Positions 5,875 through 11,086 of a stretch of 11,086 nt of DNA are shown in pieces. This DNA is from Chloroflexota bacterium (GTDB lineage: Bacteria > Chloroflexota > UBA5177 > JANWHV01): assembly GCA_025924845.1 (NCBI GenBank), contig JAICHN010000133.1:1-11086 (forward strand), in the 5' to 3' direction. The notes beneath the pieces are model-generated. The model did no database searches and was not told the origin of the DNA. It saw only the letters and a program-made list of their open reading frames with translations. How positions within the stretch are numbered: the stretch's first letter is position 1; each line of letters begins with the position of its first letter. Position numbers and translations under genes: made by a program.

Positions 5875-7349
5875 TAGATATCATCCAGCGGATAGAGCGG
5901 CCGGGTGACGTGACTGAACCGCAACTTCCGCATATTAGGGCAAGTGGGGCCGGGCGTTTCGGCACTCAACAGGCGATCGGCGAGGGGCTCGAAGGATGCC
6001 CGAAAGTGCGAGGGTGATTTTACAAAGACCAGCGCCGCGTCTTTGGGGTCCAGACCCACCGCGTAATACATCGCCGGATCCCACTCAAACGAGGGCAGCG
6101 ATCGCACGCAAAGCCGAATACTGCCAATCGCCAGTACGGCCGTCAGCCCCATCCGCATTTGCAAACCAGTGGCGCCCGCGCCCTTGAAGCGGTATTGCCC
6201 ATCACTCAGCAGACACACCCGACCCGTGATGCTCAAGGGCTCACCGTCAGTCGTCGATAGCTTGTGGCCGACCTGAACGGTGATCTCGCTCCCTATGCCG
6301 GCTGCCGCCGCGGTCCGCGCCGCCTCCGCGTCGCAGAGGAAGAGATAGGAGAGGCGGTCGGCCCGATCAGCTCCTTGTACCAACAACTCACGCAAGACTG
6401 CCGGGTTGTCCGCCGCTGAACCGCCCGTGGGCGCGTCGCCGGTATCGCCTACTACGGTGAGACCGCCCGCTTCCTCCAGACCGTAGCGGATGGCTTTCGG
6501 CAGCGGCGTCAGATCCGGTTCAAATGCCGCCCGTGCATCCCAGACCAGGTCGGCTAACTCATTGGCCGCTGCCTGTGCCGCCCCTTGGTCGTCGTCACAG
6601 ACGACCACCACGGCAAAACCGAGATCGGGCACGTCCAGCCAAGGTTGGACGGGAAAGAGTGAGGCATGCAATACTCGCCCAGACTCTTCCATTGCTCGTG
6701 CGGCGCGATAGATGCGCTGCAAGGGGTCCGCGTTGGTGCGCGCGTTGACCGGGCTGACGATCATCGGGCGTTTGGCGAGTGCCGTAGTAGGCCGATGCGC
6801 TCCACTCAGGGTCGTCGACAATAGGCGCGCCGCACGCAAGCCAGTCTCGTAGATATCGATGTGGGGGTATTCTTGATAGCCGATCAGGAAGGTAGCGTGC
6901 TCCACCATGCGGGGCGTGATGTGCCCATGCAAGTCAAGACTCACGCCAATCGGCATGGACGGCCCTACCACCGAGCGTATAGCCTCCAGGATCGTGCCCT
7001 CGGCGTCCGGATCGTCTTCAATAGTCATGGCGCCGTGAAGAGCAAGCAACACGCCGTCCAGGGGGAGGGCGCTCTTCAGCCGAGTCAGCATCTCTCCCAG
7101 CAGATGATCAAAGGTGGATCGGGTCAGCGGGCCGCCCGCCGCGGCGAAGCCGGCGAGGAGCGGCACGGGGGTAGCTCTGGCCTGCCGCAGCACGTGCAGG
7201 AATGCCGGAACCTCTACCTGAGTATCTTTGTATCCGGTGAACATATCGTCACCATAGAGCAGATAGTAGTTTCTGAAGGTATCCAGCGTTGTAGGTATTG
7301 GAGCGAAGGTGTTCGCCTCTTGCATGAGCGACCCAACAGCGATACGCAT
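5874..7349 (-). CDS. M81-family metallopeptidase-like protein (MlrC homologue)
   Basis: The product has 491 residues with the standard two-part MlrC layout. The N-terminal zinc domain (about 1-290) begins MRIAVGSLMQEANTFAP and carries LALHGAM (102-108), SLDLHGH (137-143) and YPHIDIYETG (161-170). These supply the metal-ligand candidates, Asp139 and His143 or His141 together with His163. The C-terminal domain carries GDTGDAPTGGSAAD (301-314), FVKSPSHFRASFEPLA (442-457) and the closing PGPTCPN..FSHVTRPLYPLDD. MlrC cleaves linearised microcystin peptide; most homologues have unknown amide substrates. The ribosome site (AGGGGAG, 6 bases from the ATG) contains the upstream gene's TAA stop, 12 bases away, so the two are almost certainly co-translated. 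No signal peptide is seen. Family sure, substrate unknown. Confidence 0.92.
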   Translation of the reverse strand: MRIAVGSLMQEANTFAPIPTTLDTFRNYYLLYGDDMFTGYKDTQVEVPAFLHVLRQARATPVPLLAGFAAAGGPLTRSTFDHLLGEMLTRLKSALPLDGVLLALHGAMTIEDDPDAEGTILEAIRSVVGPSMPIGVSLDLHGHITPRMVEHATFLIGYQEYPHIDIYETGLRAARLLSTTLSGAHRPTTALAKRPMIVSPVNARTNADPLQRIYRAARAMEESGRVLHASLFPVQPWLDVPDLGFAVVVVCDDDQGAAQAAANELADLVWDARAAFEPDLTPLPKAIRYGLEEAGGLTVVGDTGDAPTGGSAADNPAVLRELLVQGADRADRLSYLFLCDAEAARTAAAAGIGSEITVQVGHKLSTTDGEPLSITGRVCLLSDGQYRFKGAGATGLQMRMGLTAVLAIGSIRLCVRSLPSFEWDPAMYYAVGLDPKDAALVFVKSPSHFRASFEPLADRLLSAETPGPTCPNMRKLRFSHVTRPLYPLDDI

Positions 7350-7355
7350 TTCCGG

Positions 7356-7363
7356 CTCCCCTT
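7356..7363 (-). promoter_or_regulatory. Ribosome binding site of the M81 gene overlapping the upstream stop codon
   Basis: On the minus strand AAGGGGAG precedes the M81 ATG by 6 bases. Its first two As belong to the TAA stop (7362-7364) of the alpha/beta hydrolase gene. The arrangement supports translational coupling and a shared mRNA. Confidence 0.75.
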
Positions 7364-9386
7364 ATCCCCGCGTGCCTGATAACCACTCCACGATTACTCC
7401 TGATGTCGCCTCGTCATCCTGCTCTACCAGGGCATCAAGGCAGCCCAAGCCGGCATACAGCGTAGAGATTTCCCGCACGTCAAACCTACCGTCGGTGTTG
7501 TGGATAAAGGTGGGAGCCGGCGCCGCAAGCGCCAGCGCGGTGGGAAGCCCACCTACCGCGCGTAGCCCCGGAACGTACAGACGCTCGAGGTAACTCGTGT
7601 CATCGTTTATGGAGAATCCGGCCGTATCAATGACGGATCGTATGGGAAGCGGCGCGGACACGCGCCCTAATAAGCACCACAGCCCAGCCTCACCGAGGCC
7701 GACCAGTGATACCCCGGACCCCGCGACCCGTTCGACGAGGTAGGCTAGAGCAGTGACAACATCGTGTACCCGCCAGGCGGTATCCGTGCGGTTGTAGGTC
7801 GTGAAGAAGGGCACGCCATGATTGCGTCCGGCTCGGCCCGCGTACGTGTGGTATTCGCCGGTCAGGAATACGTCAACTGCCAACACCGCATGGGTGCGGG
7901 CGAGCAATTCGCGAATCAAAGCGCCTGGACGGTTCCCTGGCGCATCGATCAAGGCGGCCTTCCCTAACGCATGAACCACCAGGACCGCTTGGCCGCCGGC
8001 CCAGCCGGGCGGGCGGAACAGCAGGGCGGGGACCTGATCGCCCTGACCCGGTCGCCCGAGGAGCAAGCGTTCCAGCCCATACTGGTCCTGCTCAACCGCG
8101 CCAAGGCTCTCTACCCAGACCCGATCCGGCCATGCGACAGGCAGGACGTGTGCCAGAGCTGAACCGAAGAGATTGCGGAAGGCGGCTAGGTCGTCCGGCC
8201 GCCTGGGCCGGTACCGTGCCTGCACGGCACTAAGGCGATTGACGTGGTGTCGGAGCAAGTCGCGGGGGCTCATGTCTCCAGGCAACGGCTCCGTGCCCGG
8301 AAAGACAAGCACGTTCTCGTCTTCCTCGACCATGAAAGGCTGCTCACGCCGATCATCCGCCGCGGACGACGGCATCAGCCACGTACCGAAGAATGCGTAT
8401 ACGGCTTCCCGACTGGCCTGATTGTAGTTGTGCTCGGCATCAATCAAGACGTGGCTGATCCGGTCCTCTGCCTGGTAGAGCCGGTAGATCTCTTTGATCG
8501 CCGGATACTCCACCGTGGGTGTATTATGTGTCCAATCCCCCGTACAGGCGACCAGAAGCATGGGGCGGGGCGCCATGAGCGCCGCTATCTCAACGTTGGT
8601 TGTCGCAAGCCGCAAGTTGGCTGCGTTTTCGCAGACGCACCCGCCCTGAAAGTGGGCGGAGACCATATTGACGGGAGCCGATGCCGTGATCCGGTCGTCA
8701 ATCGCCGTCAGCATGAAGGTTTGCGTGCCGCCGCCTGATTCGCCCGTGCAGGCGAGACGCTGAGGATCGACATCGGGGAGCGCAACCATGAAATCGACGG
8801 CTCGTATGCTGTTCCAGAGTTGCAGGCCCATGACGCTGAAGCCCCAGAGTTCCTCCACCGGACCACCGAAGGTGTGCGGGACTTGCCTGCTGTCGTTATA
8901 GCCGACCATATCATAAAGAAAGGCTACATATCCCTGACGAGCAAAGCTAATGCCGCGTGCGGGCAGTGATGCGAGCTCGTGGTGAGCGAAGCGCCCCTCG
9001 TCCCAATGACCGTGGGGATTGAGCACGGCGGGAAAGGGTCCCACCCGGCTGAGCGGTCGATAGAGGTTGCCGGTCACGAAAAAGCCGGGGTAGCTTTCGA
9101 AATACACCTTCTCCACACTGTAGCCCTCGCGTTCAATGCGCCCGAAGATGCGGGGATTGAGGGCTGTGCGCTCGGGAAACGGCCAAAGGCCGGTGCTGAC
9201 GAGTATGTGTCTCCGCAGATTGGCGGCGTGCGCCTGCCACGCTTCCAGAGAATCGTACGTGGGCAACAGGTTGGGCGAGTCCAACCGCCGAACATCGGAC
9301 ACGCGCCGGTCATTCGGTGCCGGTTGGGGCGTCGAGTCCTCCGGCCACCGCGTGAAGGCGCGACTCAACTGATCGCGATCAGTCAT
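7362..9386 (-). CDS. Two-domain alpha/beta hydrolase, acetyl xylan esterase (AXE1)-like, second domain degenerate
   Basis: The product has 674 residues from the ATG at 9384-9386. That start is 29 bases after the GH4 stop; longer versions would run into the GH4 gene and add a non-conserved stretch. There is no strong ribosome site. The first hydrolase domain (about 85-340) is complete: an oxyanion-region NPHGHWDEG (123-131), nucleophile elbow GESGGG (215-220, Ser217), acid Asp284 (CTGDWT) and His319 (DAEHNY). It resembles large esterases annotated as acetyl xylan esterase or dienelactone-hydrolase-like. A second domain (about 430-674) repeats the fold, including a VDVFLTGEY segment like YDMVGYND in the first. 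Its elbow is GLGEAG (563-568), with Gly565 in place of Ser, so it is probably inactive. No signal peptide, so it likely deacylates imported oligosaccharides in the cytoplasm. Substrate is inference. Confidence 0.85.
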   Translation of the reverse strand: MTDRDQLSRAFTRWPEDSTPQPAPNDRRVSDVRRLDSPNLLPTYDSLEAWQAHAANLRRHILVSTGLWPFPERTALNPRIFGRIEREGYSVEKVYFESYPGFFVTGNLYRPLSRVGPFPAVLNPHGHWDEGRFAHHELASLPARGISFARQGYVAFLYDMVGYNDSRQVPHTFGGPVEELWGFSVMGLQLWNSIRAVDFMVALPDVDPQRLACTGESGGGTQTFMLTAIDDRITASAPVNMVSAHFQGGCVCENAANLRLATTNVEIAALMAPRPMLLVACTGDWTHNTPTVEYPAIKEIYRLYQAEDRISHVLIDAEHNYNQASREAVYAFFGTWLMPSSAADDRREQPFMVEEDENVLVFPGTEPLPGDMSPRDLLRHHVNRLSAVQARYRPRRPDDLAAFRNLFGSALAHVLPVAWPDRVWVESLGAVEQDQYGLERLLLGRPGQGDQVPALLFRPPGWAGGQAVLVVHALGKAALIDAPGNRPGALIRELLARTHAVLAVDVFLTGEYHTYAGRAGRNHGVPFFTTYNRTDTAWRVHDVVTALAYLVERVAGSGVSLVGLGEAGLWCLLGRVSAPLPIRSVIDTAGFSINDDTSYLERLYVPGLRAVGGLPTALALAAPAPTFIHNTDGRFDVREISTLYAGLGCLDALVEQDDEATSGVIVEWLSGTRG

Positions 9387-9415
9387 CAGATCGTGGCGAG
9401 GCGCTGTCCCGTCGC

Positions 9416-10747
9416 TCAAAATACGGTCACGTTCGACTGATGAGCAGTAAGCAGGCGCTCCCCCATCTCCATGACCTGTCCCGTGTTGAGATGCGCGCAT
9501 ACCGGATCGAGCCGTAATGCCTGAAGCGCGAGTGTCTTGTCCCTGGCGAAGCAGGCATCGACGGTCATCGTGTAGACCAATGCCCACGGCTCGACCAATC
9601 CCTGGACAACTCGCGGTAAGGGGCCAAAAGTGAGCGGAGTGAATCCATTTCGATCTGCCCGAACCGCCGTCTCCACCACGACCCCGTGAGCCAGGCCGGT
9701 AATCTGTCCCACATTGGGCAGATTCCCCACGTCGATAAACACCCGACCCTGGGAATGGGCGTCGATGATGTCTGCCGCCGCTTCCCTACTGCGCTGCAGA
9801 TAGTGACTGGGGATCTCGCCCTCGATCATGTCGCGCAGTTCCTCGGCCGTTTGTGCAGCCCTTGCTTTGCGCTCGGCAATCGTTGTCCGCACCAGCTTGT
9901 ACTTGCTCATGGTGTCCAGACTGGTAATGTACCAGGAGAAGAATTCGCAAGTGTGCCGGTCGCCCAGATAGGGGAGCACACCGGTCAGCTGGAAGAGCTC
10001 CGTCGCGACCTCCCGTTCGGCTCCAATCTCTCCTTCGTCGTTGAATGGCCGCTTGAGGTCGGTAAAGCTCTGCGTCTTGAGACGGGAAGCGAGGTCGGCA
10101 ATAACATCGGTGGCGTGGGAGCGGGCCTGCGTCATCCAGAAGAAATGGTTCAACCCCCCATAGTGTACGGCGATAGCATCTTCACTCTCCAGCCCGTACA
10201 GGTCCTTGATGAACTCGAGGTTCTCAAAGAGTCCGTGGCACAACCCGACCACGGGTCCTTCATGCAGTCGCGCCAGCACGTCGGTCAGCATGGACAGTGG
10301 GTTGGTGTAGTTGAGGACAACGGCGCCACGCGCATAGCGATTGATGTCCTGGGCCAATGATGCGAACACATCAAAGTTGCGGATCAAGCGGGCCCAACCG
10401 GCAGGCCCGCTCGTGTCGCCGACGGTGTGATAGATGCCATACTGCTCGGGAATAGCCAGATCATGCGCCATGGCGTCGAGGCCGCCGGTGGTGATCGTGA
10501 TAATGAAATAGTGGGCTCCGGCGAAAGCTTGCTCGCGCCGGTCGGTCGAAACAAATCGTGCCCGCACGCCCAACTTGGCGGCCAACTTGGTGCAGAACGC
10601 GGCGGTGAGATCGCTTGCTTCCTTGTTGATATCATAGAGCACAAACTCGGCGTCGCTCAGTGACGCGGTCAGCATCAGGTCCCGCGCGATTACGGGTGTC
10701 CAGAGGACACTACCGCCGCCAACGAGGACGATCTTGAGATTGCTCAT
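9416..10747 (-). CDS. Glycoside hydrolase family 4 (alpha-glucosidase/alpha-galactosidase-like)
   Basis: The product has 443 residues, normal for GH4. These enzymes use NAD+ and Mn2+ to oxidise C3 of the sugar, eliminate the aglycone and re-reduce it. The Rossmann loop is VLVGGGSVLWTP (7-18), with an acidic strand end YDI (38-40). Further family motifs are TITTGGLDAMAHD (84-96), HTVGDTSGPAG (107-117), NYTNP (146-150), metal-ligand Cys170 in LCHG, and His201 in GGLNHFFW. The GDTSGPAG and CHG patterns suit the alpha-glucosidase/alpha-galactosidase/glucuronidase branch rather than the 6-phospho branch, but the sugar is not certain. A weak AGGG site is 7 bases before the ATG. It is the first gene of the minus-strand cluster, and its leader holds a nested inverted repeat. 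The next gene starts 29 bases later. Confidence 0.93.
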   Translation of the reverse strand: MSNLKIVLVGGGSVLWTPVIARDLMLTASLSDAEFVLYDINKEASDLTAAFCTKLAAKLGVRARFVSTDRREQAFAGAHYFIITITTGGLDAMAHDLAIPEQYGIYHTVGDTSGPAGWARLIRNFDVFASLAQDINRYARGAVVLNYTNPLSMLTDVLARLHEGPVVGLCHGLFENLEFIKDLYGLESEDAIAVHYGGLNHFFWMTQARSHATDVIADLASRLKTQSFTDLKRPFNDEGEIGAEREVATELFQLTGVLPYLGDRHTCEFFSWYITSLDTMSKYKLVRTTIAERKARAAQTAEELRDMIEGEIPSHYLQRSREAAADIIDAHSQGRVFIDVGNLPNVGQITGLAHGVVVETAVRADRNGFTPLTFGPLPRVVQGLVEPWALVYTMTVDACFARDKTLALQALRLDPVCAHLNTGQVMEMGERLLTAHQSNVTVF

Positions 10748-10873
10748 CTGGGTGCCCTATCCATCCTTCCTGCCGGTTCCCTGAACTGCCGCGTGGCCCG
10801 CTCGCGGGCGTATCGACCGTAGGAGTATTCAGCCTCTGGAGCTTTCGGCGATTGGGCCGCGAGAGTACCCGTC

Positions 10874-10964
10874 GTTCACGCCCCATTGGCGGATCGATTT
10901 ATATGTCGCCCGCGGTCAAACCTTAGCGGGCGGCATCTCGACCTCACAGTACCATGGCGTGAAC
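10874..10964. repeat. Concentric inverted repeat upstream of the GH4 gene
   Basis: The outer arms GTTCACGCC (10874-10882) and GGCGTGAAC (10956-10964) are perfect 9-base complements. The inner arms ATGTCGCCCGC (10903-10913) and GCGGGCGGCAT (10926-10936) pair at 10 of 11 positions, and the odd pair is T-G. Both arm pairs share nearly the same centre (10919-10920). It could be a structured leader RNA, a regulator-binding region or a mobile remnant. The T-G pair would be a wobble only in plus-strand RNA. Confidence 0.5.
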
Positions 10965-10975
10965 CGCTAGTCGAG

Positions 10976-10988
10976 CCAAGCAGCTTGG
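10976..10988. promoter_or_regulatory. Palindrome, possible operator
   Basis: CCAAGCAGCTTGG is a perfect 6+1+6 palindrome about 230 bases upstream of the GH4 start. Sugar-catabolic operons are often controlled by LacI- or GntR-type regulators binding short palindromes, so an operator is possible. No regulator gene and no second copy is visible here. Confidence 0.25.
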
Positions 10989-11086
10989 TTACTCCGTCAC
11001 ACTCGTCCCTAACGACCCGCCTAACCTCCGCCTCACTCACGTATTGTCAGTTTTCATGCGCCCGGACTGTGCTCTCAGGTAACACA

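Larger units (their letters stand above)
10748..11086. other. 339-base noncoding leader upstream of the GH4 gene
   Basis: No convincing gene is visible on either strand up to the window edge. This region should hold the promoter for the minus-strand cluster, but I find no well-spaced -35/-10 pair. An AT-rich patch at 10893-10906 gives TATAAA on the minus strand (10898-10903), with no good -35. It also contains a concentric inverted repeat (10874-10964) and a 13-base palindrome (10976-10988). Confidence 0.6.

Noticed and set aside
9387..9587. Upstream extension of the alpha/beta hydrolase gene by 67 codons
   Set aside because: It would overlap the GH4 gene by about 170 bases and adds a non-conserved, low-complexity stretch; the ATG at 9384-9386 begins the conserved part.
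9686..10360. Plus-strand open frame (224 codons) opposite the GH4 gene
   Set aside because: Antisense shadow; no recognisable domain.
10796..10809. GCCCGC-TC-GCGGGC palindrome in the GH4 leader as a terminator or operator
   Set aside because: A two-base loop cannot form a stable RNA hairpin without opening pairs, there is no T-tract, and such GC palindromes are common in GC-rich DNA.
1..11086. CRISPR arrays, tRNA or rRNA genes, insertion sequences and transposases
   Set aside because: I saw no regularly spaced direct repeats, no tRNA-like cloverleaf, no rRNA signature and no transposase motifs in any frame.

Overview
The window is about 11.1 kb of GC-rich bacterial DNA that is densely coding. 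I recognise no ribosomal, tRNA or housekeeping marker, so lineage is uncertain. An enolase-superfamily sugar-acid dehydratase homologue, a phytanoyl-CoA-dioxygenase homologue, an M81/MlrC protein, a creatininase-family protein, a ceramidase-like protein and a long double alpha/beta hydrolase occur together. From general knowledge, this mix is typical of uncultivated or environmental heterotrophs such as Chloroflexota, Poribacteria, Latescibacterota or Planctomycetota. That placement is inference only.

Layout: the left edge carries two plus-strand genes, the last codons of an unidentified protein (1-84) and a streptomycin 6-kinase-like aminoglycoside phosphotransferase (81-968). Everything else is on the minus strand and converges on them. 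Read in the direction of transcription, the order is: a 339-base noncoding leader (10748-11086) with a nested inverted repeat; a GH4 NAD/metal-dependent glycosidase; a two-domain alpha/beta hydrolase related to acetyl xylan esterases; an M81/MlrC metallopeptidase-like protein; a fold-back intergenic element; a mandelate racemase/enolase-superfamily protein; a PhyH-type Fe(II)/2-oxoglutarate oxygenase; a ceramidase-like zinc hydrolase; a C-terminal remnant of a second enolase-superfamily gene; and a creatininase-family amidohydrolase.

The first three minus-strand genes are tightly packed (29- and 12-base gaps) and very probably form one transcript. The later genes are separated by 107-264 bases, and those spacers hold most of the unexplained structure: an 83-base nested inverted repeat, an inverted repeat ending at the PhyH start codon, and the pseudogene scar.

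The enzymes look like a catabolic set for an acylated or amidated glycoconjugate or sugar acid. In that reading GH4 cleaves the glycosidic bond, the esterase removes acyl groups, the enolase homologue dehydrates a sugar acid, and the M81, creatininase-like and ceramidase-like proteins attack amide or ester bonds. All but the esterase belong to metal-dependent families, and none shows a secretion signal, so the work appears to be cytoplasmic. No transporter or regulator lies in the window. The substrate cannot be read from sequence alone.
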